DNA of 64,000 nucleotides from Brasilonema sennae CENA114 (GTDB taxonomy: Bacteria; Cyanobacteriota; Cyanobacteriia; Cyanobacteriales; Nostocaceae), in the NCBI RefSeq assembly GCF_006968745.1, contig NZ_CP030118.1:558001-622000 (forward strand). Reading direction: 5' to 3'. Positions 26,063 to 36,885 of the stretch are shown in pieces. The notes beneath the pieces were generated by a model. That model worked only from the letters and a program-made list of their open reading frames with translations. It was not told the DNA's origin and ran no database searches. Positions within the stretch are counted from its first letter, which is position 1; every line of letters begins with the position of its first letter. A program made the translations under genes and the position numbers.

Positions 26063-27399
26063 CAGTTAGGAACTACGTCATACTGGAGTTTAAGTTTCTC
26101 AACTAAATCTGCTCCAATCACAACAGTCACGTCAGAGAGAATATCTCCCACAGAAGCAACCATCACCTGACCTGTACCAAGAGTACTGCTAACTGCGTTT
26201 GCAGCTTCGGGATTACCGTGTTGGGCAATAATTTGAGTTCGGCCAGCCGAGTCTACACCTGTATCAATCTCATGATGAGTAACGTAAACGTTTCTGAAAC
26301 CATGTTTTTTGAGAACAGAAACTACAGTTTTTGCAACTTCTGGTTGTCCTGTTGCATTTTCTACAGCAATTCTCAATGTTTGCGGCTGAACTGAATTGAC
26401 TTGAGTGTCTAGAGCATTGGCAGTTTGCACATCAAAATAACGTGATAGAATACCAGCAGTGGCACTAGAGTCGGAAATCCAGTAGCTACGTTTGTATTCT
26501 TTGTTGCTACTAAACCGCCCAGGAAGCATAAGTAAGTGCATCTGGTGGCGATTGTTTGTTGCTACAGTTTGAGCGATAGCCAGTATCTCCTCTACCGACA
26601 AATCAGTCTCCACATTCTCTTTCACAACCTGCATAATTTGAGGTACCTTTGCAATAGTTGCAGGCTGAAGCGCTGTATGTAAAATTTCTCTGAGCACTTC
26701 TTGCTGACGCTGCACGCGACCAATATCGCCTAAGGCATCATGACGGAAACGGACGTACTCCTGCAAGTGTTGTCCATTCAGCTTCTGGCGTCCAGGGGAA
26801 AAGTGAATATCCAAGTGTTGGGTGTGATCTATATAATCCATTTTTTTGGGAATGTTTACTTCAACTCCTCCCAATGCATCGACTAAATGAATAAATCCTT
26901 CAGTATCAACTCGGACATAGCGGTCAATAGTAACACCATTCAACAACTGACTTACAGTTTCTGCTGCCAGTTTTGATCCCCCTCGCACGTTTGCATCATT
27001 GATTTTATCAATACCGATATCTGGTAAACGCACGAGTGTATCTCGTGGAATCGATAAAACATTGATTTGATGCTTATTTGGCACTAGGCGCACTAGGAGC
27101 AATGTATCACTGTTACCAGCAAGTGCTTCAGTGGGGGTAAACTTTCCTTGATGCGGATGTCCTGAATTGTCAATGCCAAGAATCAAAATGTTAACAGGAT
27201 GTTTCAGGGTTGCAGGGAGAAAACCTGTCAAGCTTGCATGAGTGTGAGGTAAGTGAGAAGCGGCATAATTTTTCAAGGGAGTTAAATTCAAGACAAAGGG
27301 AAAGATTGCTCCTAAACTTATAGAGATTAGTGTGATGATTCCCACGTAAAATGGCAGTCGTTCCATATTGAATTTCCGAGGGTTGTCTTTTTGCGTCAC
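26062..27399 (-). CDS. LytR-CpsA-Psr (LCP) family transferase with LytR_C domain
   Basis: LCP proteins transfer glycopolymers from undecaprenyl diphosphate to the cell wall. This one has 445 residues: a single N-terminal membrane helix (FYVGIITLISISLGAIFPF), then the LCP catalytic domain with NILILGIDNSG, GNSDTLLLVRL, SIPRDTLVRLP, INDANVRGG, DYIDHTQHLDIHFSPG.Q.LNG and YVRFRHDALGDIGRVQRQQ. A C-terminal LytR_C domain (LRIAVENATGQPEVAKTVVSVL) completes it. The key Arg and Asp residues for diphosphate binding are present. It is divergent from uppP, another undecaprenyl-pathway gene. Confidence 0.93.
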   Translation of the reverse strand: MTQKDNPRKFNMERLPFYVGIITLISISLGAIFPFVLNLTPLKNYAASHLPHTHASLTGFLPATLKHPVNILILGIDNSGHPHQGKFTPTEALAGNSDTLLLVRLVPNKHQINVLSIPRDTLVRLPDIGIDKINDANVRGGSKLAAETVSQLLNGVTIDRYVRVDTEGFIHLVDALGGVEVNIPKKMDYIDHTQHLDIHFSPGRQKLNGQHLQEYVRFRHDALGDIGRVQRQQEVLREILHTALQPATIAKVPQIMQVVKENVETDLSVEEILAIAQTVATNNRHQMHLLMLPGRFSSNKEYKRSYWISDSSATAGILSRYFDVQTANALDTQVNSVQPQTLRIAVENATGQPEVAKTVVSVLKKHGFRNVYVTHHEIDTGVDSAGRTQIIAQHGNPEAANAVSSTLGTGQVMVASVGDILSDVTVVIGADLVEKLKLQYDVVPN

Positions 27400-27649
27400 T
27401 TCTCACCTGCAAGCTATTTAGAAGAGTTGATGTAACATATTTAACTTGTTTCCAAATTTTTCACAACACTATTAGCTTTTGTGCTATCAAGTTACGTAAA
27501 TTATGTCATTTTCATCTGCCCAACCTCGTAAAAAGTGCTAGTTTGCCACACGTCATACTGTCGCCATTCATTAGTCACAGTAACAACACAAGCACAGGTT
27601 AATTTGTCTGTAATTTATTTGCAAACAAATTCATTAAACCAGTTAAATT

Positions 27650-28549
27650 ATGCTTTCTCTTATAGTGGCGACTACAGGCTGTGCCAACGGTAGCGAGGTT
27701 AATCTGGACTTTACTAGCTTAGGCTGGATTGATGTGATTATTTTGGGCATTGTTCAAGGAATTACAGAACTCTTACCGATAAGTAGTACTGCTCATATGC
27801 GGATAGTACCAACTTTATTAGGACTGCAAGATCCTGGCTCTGCTTTTTCAGCAGCAATGCAACTAGCCAGTTTAACAGCTGTTTTGAGTTATTTCTGGAA
27901 AGACTTAAAAAAATTGACGGGAGAAACGTTTAGAGCAATAACTGGGCAAGACTATCAATCGAGTTCTTTTCGGCTCATGGTAGGCTTGTTGCTAGGAACT
28001 TTACCCATTACAATTGCGGGTTTACTACTCAAGCCAATTCTCAACGCCTGTGACTCCCCAATGCGAGGTTTAGTTGTCATTGGTGCAGCATCTATTGTGA
28101 TGTCTTTGCTGTTGGCGATCGCGGAAAAACGAGGAGAACGCGATCGCACTTTTGAAAAAATTACTCTCTGGGATGGAATTTGGGTAGGTGTTGCTCAAGC
28201 CTTTGCCCTGATACCAGGCGTTTCTCGTTCTGGTTCCACTCTCACAGCTGGACTATTTTTAGGGATGGAACGGGAGACAGCCGCAAAATTTTCTTTTCTG
28301 TTAGGCTTACCAGCAGTGATTTTAGCTGGGGCTTTGGAATTGCATACTCTTTTCAAAGCAGGATTGAGTGGGGCTGGTTGGTTGACACTTCTTATCGGCT
28401 TAATCTCTGCCAGTATTTCTGCTTTTGTAGCAATTTGGGGACTTCTACGCTACTTGGAAAAACACAGCACTTTGATTTTTATCTTTTATCGCTTTGGGAT
28501 GGGGATATTTTTGATAGTGGCTGTGATTTCAGGTTGGTTGCCCAATTGA
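27650..28549 (+). CDS. uppP: Undecaprenyl-diphosphatase
   Basis: BacA/UppP membrane phosphatase that converts undecaprenyl diphosphate to the monophosphate carrier used for peptidoglycan and exopolysaccharide. Both catalytic motifs are intact: GITELLPISSTAH (E/Q-rich motif 1) and PGVSRSGSTLTAGL (motif 2). About eight hydrophobic helices are present. The start is fixed by an in-frame TAA six bases upstream of the ATG. The N-terminus (MLSLIVATTGCANG) is a short hydrophobic extension ending in a Cys, reminiscent of a shortened signal sequence seen in cyanobacterial homologues. Confidence 0.95.
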   Translation: MLSLIVATTGCANGSEVNLDFTSLGWIDVIILGIVQGITELLPISSTAHMRIVPTLLGLQDPGSAFSAAMQLASLTAVLSYFWKDLKKLTGETFRAITGQDYQSSSFRLMVGLLLGTLPITIAGLLLKPILNACDSPMRGLVVIGAASIVMSLLLAIAEKRGERDRTFEKITLWDGIWVGVAQAFALIPGVSRSGSTLTAGLFLGMERETAAKFSFLLGLPAVILAGALELHTLFKAGLSGAGWLTLLIGLISASISAFVAIWGLLRYLEKHSTLIFIFYRFGMGIFLIVAVISGWLPN

Positions 28550-28579
28550 TGAGTCATTTCATGTCCGCTAAATTAAGCA

Positions 28580-28650
28580 TAACAGGACTTACCCAAGGGA
28601 AACGTAGTTCTGTCATTGCGACAAGGAGTGCGCAATCTCACAGTCTTGTT
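28580..28650. repeat. Fragment of dispersed TGTCATTGCGA repeat
   Basis: AGGACTTACCCAAG, TGTCATTGCGACAAGG and GCGCAATCTCACAG occur in order. These are parts of the common cyanobacterial MITE-like repeat related to those at 16.6 kb and 18.7 kb. It is incomplete: no matching right end was seen. Confidence 0.45.
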
Positions 28651-28710
28651 CTTTCGTAACTCGTGCGTAATTACATAATATTAAGTATAGAGAATGGAGA
28701 TAGCGGTATT

Positions 28711-29178
28711 ATGAATGACTGGAATTTGCCCTGGGAAGGCGGATGCCGTTGCGGACAACTGCGGTTTAAGGTGAGTGCTGCGCCTCTGCTTACTATGGCT
28801 TGCCACTGCACGGGTTGCCAGCGAATGACCGCTAGCGCTTTTTCTTTAAGCGTCGCGATCCCAAGCGTTGGCTTCTCGCTACTGAAAGGTCAGCCGGTTA
28901 TCGGCGGTTTGCACGGCGCGGCTCGCCACTACTTCTGCCCGCACTGCATGAGTTGGATGTTTACTCGTCCGGAAGGAATGGACGAGTTCGTCAACCTTCG
29001 GGTGACGATGCTGGACGATGCGTCATGGTTCATGCCATTCATCGAAACTTGGACAAAGGAAAGGCTGTCATGGGCGACGACCCCTGCGGTTCATAGCTTC
29101 GAGACCTGGCCCGCTTACGAAGAATATCCAGGACTGATAGAAGAATACGCTCAGCTAGCGTCGAAACCTGTACGATGA
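28711..29178 (+). CDS. GFA family (glutathione-dependent formaldehyde-activating-like) protein
   Basis: 155 residues from ATG 28711 (MNDWNLPWEGG), preceded by GGAGA; the longer frame from 28663 is unlikely. It has the zinc-binding pattern of the GFA/CENP-V fold: GGCRCGQLRF, ACHCTGCQRM and YFCPHCMSWM. Members are often small thiol-related enzymes, and a true formaldehyde role is not established for this subgroup. GC content and codon choice (CTGCCC, GACGATG, GTCATGG) are clearly richer in G+C than flanking genes, suggesting acquisition from a proteobacterium. Confidence 0.88.
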   Translation: MNDWNLPWEGGCRCGQLRFKVSAAPLLTMACHCTGCQRMTASAFSLSVAIPSVGFSLLKGQPVIGGLHGAARHYFCPHCMSWMFTRPEGMDEFVNLRVTMLDDASWFMPFIETWTKERLSWATTPAVHSFETWPAYEEYPGLIEEYAQLASKPVR

Positions 29179-29317
29179 CTACAACTTGAAGGCTTTCTTA
29201 ATCTTGTGCTATATAATCAGCTTACTTAAGGTAGTTATACGGAAAACTGTCTACTACACCCGAATATCAATGTTAGATCGAATAAATACGTATAATCACT
29301 TGATATAGAGGTACTTA

Positions 29318-32046
<2,729 letters not shown>

Positions 32047-32503
32047 ATTGAGATATTTTTTGTCGTTGGAGTTAGAATTTAGTCTAGTTTCCGGTGCGAA
32101 ACTCTTTTTGATCCAAAGTTGACTTTCATTAACCCTGTTTTGTCACTCTCGGAAAACAATAATTTCAGCAAGATTCTAAAACTTTGATTGAGTCAAGCTT
32201 TGAACCTTTATTTTCGCTCCAGTAACTAAAATTTATAGCCAAAACCTTGAGATGAAAGCGCTGAAACGCTTTCGGTAATTAGGTTCTCCTAAAGTGATAA
32301 AAGACGGTTAAGCTGAGATAGTTGAGAAAAAGCAACATTTTTTTGCGAATAGCTTCTAAGTTTCGACTTCGCTGAGTCAAGATCATGATAGTGCATTTGT
32401 TCTATTTTACGTTTCGCACCGCGAACTAGTCTAAACTCCTGTTTGCTGGGAGCTTCTTTGAGCTAGAAGTTCCCAGAGTGTTTACAAAATAATGTTTTAA
32501 TTA
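32047..32503. other. Gene-free region with small hairpins
   Basis: No ORF with support. A 12-bp stem with one wobble pair (CTGGGAGCTTCT, 32446-32457, with AGAAGTTCCCAG, 32465-32476) lies downstream of the convergent small membrane-protein gene and may end transcription. A 7-bp stem, GAAAGCG/CGCTTTC, is near 32254. Confidence 0.5.
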
Positions 32504-32911
32504 TCACTCTTCATCTATGTAAACTTCCCCATATTCTTTGTCTCCTAGAGGAATACTCTGATAACGAACTTTACCTTTAATCACCACTTGTGCTCCCTGG
32601 TGTAGAGCAGTTTGATTGGTGACAACCCAAATTTTTCCTGTGGAATCATTAATTTCATATGCGTATCGATTGAGAAGGGGAACTCTCTTTTCCACCTTAC
32701 CTTGCACGTAAAGTGTTTTACCATCCTCTTGTTGTGCTTTCAAATCTTGAATCTGGGTGATGTTGGCTCCTATGGCATTTATGCCCAAGTACCCTAAACT
32801 ACCACAACTGAGCAGTCCGACCAAAAGCAAAAAGGTTAGTCCCAAGCGTGTGAGTACGACAAAGCCGTGGCTATCTAATACTGAGAAGTTTAAATTTTTC
32901 ACTTTCTGCAT
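32504..32911 (-). CDS. Small membrane-anchored protein with OB-fold-like domain
   Basis: 135 residues. One N-terminal hydrophobic helix (VVLTRLGLTFLLLVGLLSCG) includes an LLSCG that could be a lipobox, though it lies far from the N-terminus. The remainder reads TLYVQGKVEKRVPLLNRYAYEINDSTGKIWV...GAQVVIKGKVRYQ. This alternation of V-x-G-x-V strands is the pattern of nucleic-acid-type OB folds (BOF/tRNA-anti-like) in envelope proteins. No enzymatic motif is seen. Function is unknown. A hairpin element sits in its upstream region. Confidence 0.75.
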   Translation of the reverse strand: MQKVKNLNFSVLDSHGFVVLTRLGLTFLLLVGLLSCGSLGYLGINAIGANITQIQDLKAQQEDGKTLYVQGKVEKRVPLLNRYAYEINDSTGKIWVVTNQTALHQGAQVVIKGKVRYQSIPLGDKEYGEVYIDEE

Positions 32912-32943
32912 AATCTATATCATCTATTGAGGGAGATCCAAAA

Positions 32944-33100
32944 AAATAAATCTCCAGCCGTCAAACTAGATCTCTGGTCGTAGTCGCGAAGCTCTGTGGG
33001 GGAAGCTTCCCCCACAAGACTTTGCGCGAAGTCTGCCGGGGGAAGCAACCCAAGCGGCGAGCTTCGCGCAATATTCACACACACGGCTGGAGATTTATTT
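32944..33100. repeat. Hairpin element with 18-bp inverted ends
   Basis: Perfect 18-bp inverted repeats beginning AAATAAATCTCCAGCC (32944-32961) and their complement (33083-33100) delimit 157 bp. Nested inside are GTGGGGGAAGCTTCCCCCAC, itself a perfect palindrome, and the GGGGGAAGCAACCCAAGCG module shared with repeat blocks 1 and 2. It looks like a miniature element that has captured repeat modules. Nothing else is seen in 33101-33346. Confidence 0.8.
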
Positions 33101-33346
33101 ACTGGTAAGTGCCTGAGCCAATTTTGGCATCAGTGCTTGACTTGTGACAATTTTCATTTAGATAGTAACTATCAATACTTTGTCTTTCGGTATCAAAAAC
33201 ACTTAACAAACAACTCAAAAGCGGAGCCAAAGACTGTCAAGCTCCGGTCACGCCAACGCAGTATTTAAAATAAATTCTGTGTACGATTAAGTTTAAGATT
33301 GTAAGCTCGCCATTTTTAACAGAAGAACTCAGGGGTTAAGCAAAAA

Positions 33347-34900
33347 GTGAATGTTGCTGAATTAGTCACTGTTTCAATTATTTTGCTACTGGTTGCTACC
33401 TGCGTAGCTTTGCTGACACGCTGGCTGCGAGTCCCTTATGTTGCGGGTTTAGTTTTAGCGGGCTTAGCAATTACAGAACTTCTGCCGCGCCCCATCGGTT
33501 TAAACGATTCCCTAATTTTGAATCTGTTTCTGCCGATTCTGGTATTCGAGGCAGCTATCAATACTGATCTCAGCCGCCTCCGCAGCACCATCAAACCAAT
33601 AGCCTTGCTAGCCGGACCTGGGATTGTGATTTCCTCTGGTATAACAGCAGCGCTGTTGAAATGGGAACTAGGACTGAATTGGACAGCAGTACTACTGGCA
33701 GGGGTGATTTTGGCAATCACTGATACCGTTTCCGTGATTGCTGTATTCAAGGAAGTGGCTGTCCCTCCCCGTCTTTCCACCATAGTTGAGGGAGAGAGCT
33801 TGTTTAACGATGGAGTGGCGCTAGTTTTATTTAGCCTAATTGTAAAAATTCATGACGTTGGCTCACTGACAATCCTCAGTGGATTACAAGAATTGTTTGT
33901 GGTTATTGTTGGTGGAACCCTAGTGGGACTTGCTGTGGGTTATTTGAGTACGAGTTTATTTGTTCGCTCGGATGAGCCGCTCAGTACTATTTTACTGACG
34001 CTGGCTGTGGCATTAGGAGCATTTAAAATTGGGCAATCTTTCAGCGTTTCTGGTGTGGTAGCTGTGGTTGTTGCGGGATTAATTGTTGGAAGTATTGGAC
34101 TTTCAAGTCAAATATCAGCTTCTACTCGATTGACGTTGCTCAGCTTTTGGGAGTCTATCTCTTTTGGTGTCAATAGCTTTATTTTCTTACTCATAGGTAT
34201 AGAAGTTGATTTACTCACTCTCTGGAGAACTCTGCCCGCAGTGTTGCTGGCGATCGTTGCTTATCAAGTGGGGCGTATACTTTGCGTCTATCCGCTGTTA
34301 GCTATATTACGTTGGTTTGACCGACCAATTCCGTGGCGCTGGCAGCACGTCTTGTTTCTTGGCAATATCAAAGGTTCTCTTTCTATGGGGTTAGCACTCA
34401 GCATCCCAGCAACAGTAACAGGACGAGAACAAATCATTGCCATAGTATTTGGGACAGTGTTGCTGTCCTTGCTCGGACAGGGAGTGAGTTTGCCGTGGAT
34501 AGTGAAACGTTTGCGCTTGTCCCAATTTTCAGAATCTCGTCAGCAGGTTGAAGAATTACAAGCCCAATTAATCACAGGTAAGGCAGCCCAAGATGAATTA
34601 GATAGTTTGTTAAAGTCAGGAATATTACCAAAAGCCATTTACGAAGAGATGCGCTCAGCTTATCAGGTGCGAGTCGCAGGAGCAGAAAAAGCTTTGCGGG
34701 AATTGTACAATCGCCGCCCAGATGAATTTGATCTTAAAAGTGATGGGCACAGGAAACTCGAAGCCATTCGCCGCCGTTTGCTATTGGCAGAGAAAGGAGC
34801 ACTCAACGAGGCAATACGTAAACAAATTCTTTCAGAAGAAGTTGTACAACAGCGACTTAAAAATATTGATGAGCAATTGCTCGCGTTAGAAGATGATTAG
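33347..34900 (+). CDS. CPA1 Na+/H+ antiporter (NhaP-type)
   Basis: 517-residue cation:proton antiporter. About twelve membrane helices occupy residues 1-395. The family motifs are LAITDTVSVIAVFKEVAVP (ion-binding region with Asp), EGESLFNDGVALVLFSL (conserved ND) and the GNIKGSLSMGLALSIP segment. A charged cytoplasmic tail of about 120 residues (LQAQLITGKAAQDELDSLL...) is predicted to be coiled. GTG start at 33347. The likely role is pH or sodium homeostasis across the plasma or thylakoid membrane. Confidence 0.93.
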   Translation: MNVAELVTVSIILLLVATCVALLTRWLRVPYVAGLVLAGLAITELLPRPIGLNDSLILNLFLPILVFEAAINTDLSRLRSTIKPIALLAGPGIVISSGITAALLKWELGLNWTAVLLAGVILAITDTVSVIAVFKEVAVPPRLSTIVEGESLFNDGVALVLFSLIVKIHDVGSLTILSGLQELFVVIVGGTLVGLAVGYLSTSLFVRSDEPLSTILLTLAVALGAFKIGQSFSVSGVVAVVVAGLIVGSIGLSSQISASTRLTLLSFWESISFGVNSFIFLLIGIEVDLLTLWRTLPAVLLAIVAYQVGRILCVYPLLAILRWFDRPIPWRWQHVLFLGNIKGSLSMGLALSIPATVTGREQIIAIVFGTVLLSLLGQGVSLPWIVKRLRLSQFSESRQQVEELQAQLITGKAAQDELDSLLKSGILPKAIYEEMRSAYQVRVAGAEKALRELYNRRPDEFDLKSDGHRKLEAIRRRLLLAEKGALNEAIRKQILSEEVVQQRLKNIDEQLLALEDD

Positions 34901-35302
34901 TCGCTGTGAAGAAACACGCTTAACGCTTAACAGGGAAAAAGGTGTTTCTTTCATTCGTAGCGGGTGGTGCGCCTCTCTCATTGGTACGACAAAACAAGTC
35001 TATAAATACAACTATGCTCTGGGAAACCCTCTACCGACAGATGGAATTTTTACGGAAAAAGTTAGAATTTTTGTTAATTATTTACTGTTACCTCTATAAT
35101 TAATCGCGATGGTTATCTATGGCACTGAATGTTCGTCCAAAGAGGCGAAGTCGATTGGTGTCATTTTGCAAAAAGTCGTGAGGAAACCCAAGCTCAATTT
35201 GACTGACTTCGTTTGTTGTGTGTTGCTGTCTTTTCTGTTCTTGGATAAAGTATCACAATAAAAGCGATCGCTCTTCTCCAGCAACGCGCCTATATCATAA
35301 AG

Positions 35303-36217
35303 CTAAATTTTTACTTGTTTTCTATACGCTAATGGTGTTGTACCTATAAATTTGCGAAAGACGTTTGTAAAGTGGCTTTGACTCTGAAAACCTACTTGCT
35401 GGTAGATTTGATGTATGGCTTGTTCTGTTTTACTTAATAACTTTTTCGCCCTCTCTATTCTGCAATTCATAACGTATTGGTGCGGCGAAAAACCAGTGGA
35501 TTGTTTAAACATACGCGAGAAATGATACATACTAATCCCTACTACTGTCGCCATCTCAGCTAAGCCTAAATCTTTTTCTAAGTTTTGATTGATATATTCA
35601 ATAGCTTGTTGCAACTTGAAACGCGAAAGTCCTTCTGGATGTTTAGTAACTTTCACAGAAGATACAGAATAGTTTTTTATTAAATGAATTGATAGAGTTG
35701 TTGCTAAAGATTCTATATAAATACGACAACCCATGCCATCTGATTCCAGTTCTGATTGTAGTGCTAGTCCAATTTGTTGAATCAACGGATCTGAATCAGC
35801 AAGATGTGGTATAATCTCTATCGATTGCATATCTATCAAGTCACAACCAGCGCGAGCAAATAAAGCTTTTTCTAAACTAAGAACTAAAAATTCAGCTTCT
35901 ATTTCCCAACTTAATTTGTGATAGCTGCTTGCTGGAATGACGACAACGTCGCCATATTTAATACACTCGTGATGGACGTGTCCGTTCAATACGCGTTGTA
36001 CATAGATAGGTTCTTTTGTCAGACTTATACTAATGACGTGCTGTTGAGGACTATGTTCTGGTGTCTCGTAAGCAGGCTGTTGATGATAATCTAGGCGAAT
36101 GTGATCCCACTTAGCATGGTAACTGCTCATTAGGGGCGATCGCGGAAGAATTTGCGTATATGCATCTTCTTGAGCAAAATCAACACTTATGATTTCCTCT
36201 GTCGGCATCGCTTTCAC
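35303..36217 (-). CDS. AraC family transcriptional regulator
   Basis: 304 residues. The C-terminal 100 residues carry the double helix-turn-helix: LQQAIEYINQNLEKDLGLAE, MATVVGISMYHFSRMFKQ, and the signature with HQIYQQVGFQSQSHFTNVF and RKFIGTTPLAYRK. The N-terminal domain is a cupin-like sensor (YGDVVVIPASSYHKLSW). Regulators of this type often respond to small aromatics or sugars and control a neighbour. It is divergent from the DCC1-family gene. An internal ATG at 36208 is an alternative start. Confidence 0.92.
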   Translation of the reverse strand: MKAMPTEEIISVDFAQEDAYTQILPRSPLMSSYHAKWDHIRLDYHQQPAYETPEHSPQQHVISISLTKEPIYVQRVLNGHVHHECIKYGDVVVIPASSYHKLSWEIEAEFLVLSLEKALFARAGCDLIDMQSIEIIPHLADSDPLIQQIGLALQSELESDGMGCRIYIESLATTLSIHLIKNYSVSSVKVTKHPEGLSRFKLQQAIEYINQNLEKDLGLAEMATVVGISMYHFSRMFKQSTGFSPHQYVMNCRIERAKKLLSKTEQAIHQIYQQVGFQSQSHFTNVFRKFIGTTPLAYRKQVKI

Positions 36218-36362
36218 CCCATAAACAATTGCTTTAAAGGTACGCCTGTATGCTTGCTTTCTTATACAGCTTGGATGCTGTCTTCAAAAGCAAAAGTTTA
36301 ATGCTATAAATGTTAACACACTAACTAAAACATCTAGCGCTCAAACATAATCTGCAACTTGT

Positions 36363-36764
36363 ATGAGTTACATAGTTATCTACGATGGAAATTGCAATCT
36401 TTGTGTCACAGGAGTGCAAATGCTGGAGACTCTTGATAAGGGACAACTTTTTCGCTACGTTCCTATGCAAGACGAGTCAACTGTACAACAGTGGGGAATT
36501 ACACCCCAAAATTGTGAGTTGGGTATGATTCTCATAGATGCAGATGCACCAGAAAGACGGTGGCAAGGCAGTGCAGCTGCTGAGGAGATTGGGCAATTAT
36601 TGCCTAATGGTAGTGTATTTGTAGATGCATATCGCGCTTTACCAGGAGTAAAATGGACGGGTGATCGCTTTTACGAACAAATCCGGGATAACCGTTACAC
36701 CATCTTTGGCAAGCGTTCTAGTACTTATAAATCAGCCTATTGCGTGGATGGGGGCTGCAAGTAG
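36363..36764 (+). CDS. DCC1-like thiol-disulfide oxidoreductase family protein (DUF393)
   Basis: 133 residues, soluble. The hallmark DxxCxxC motif is at the N-terminus (YDGNCNLCVTGVQ), with RYVPMQDE, GMILIDADAPERRWQGSAA and a Cys-containing C-terminus (AYCVDGGCK). DUF393 proteins have a thioredoxin-like fold and are presumed redox proteins. It is divergent from the AraC gene across about 145 bp, and might be its target; that is inference. Confidence 0.88.
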   Translation: MSYIVIYDGNCNLCVTGVQMLETLDKGQLFRYVPMQDESTVQQWGITPQNCELGMILIDADAPERRWQGSAAAEEIGQLLPNGSVFVDAYRALPGVKWTGDRFYEQIRDNRYTIFGKRSSTYKSAYCVDGGCK

Positions 36765-36799
36765 CTAGAAATGATGAATAATGAAAACCAGCAAACTCG

Positions 36800-36885
36800 G
36801 GCATTCAGAACCCCTCCCATGCTGCTTGAAAGTGTCAATTCAAACCTCTGTTATAAGTTGTCTAGGTTTTGAATAGCAGGAATTG
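36800..36885. other. Possible IS right-end remnant
   Basis: TTGTCTAGGTTTT followed three bases later by TAGCAG is identical to the right end of the tnpB element (22683-22703). CCTCCCATGCT nearby resembles CGCTCCCATGCT in its tnpB tail. The stretch overlaps the stop codon of the AAA-like gene. It may be a decayed IS end that supplied the last codons (FLLFKT). Confidence 0.35.

Noticed and set aside
32996..33268. 90-codon ORF
   Set aside because: It begins inside the palindromes of the 32944-33100 hairpin element and has no coding character.
34893..35099. 68-codon ORF overlapping the end of the antiporter gene
   Set aside because: Overlaps the stop codon, has no independent ribosome site and no family resemblance.
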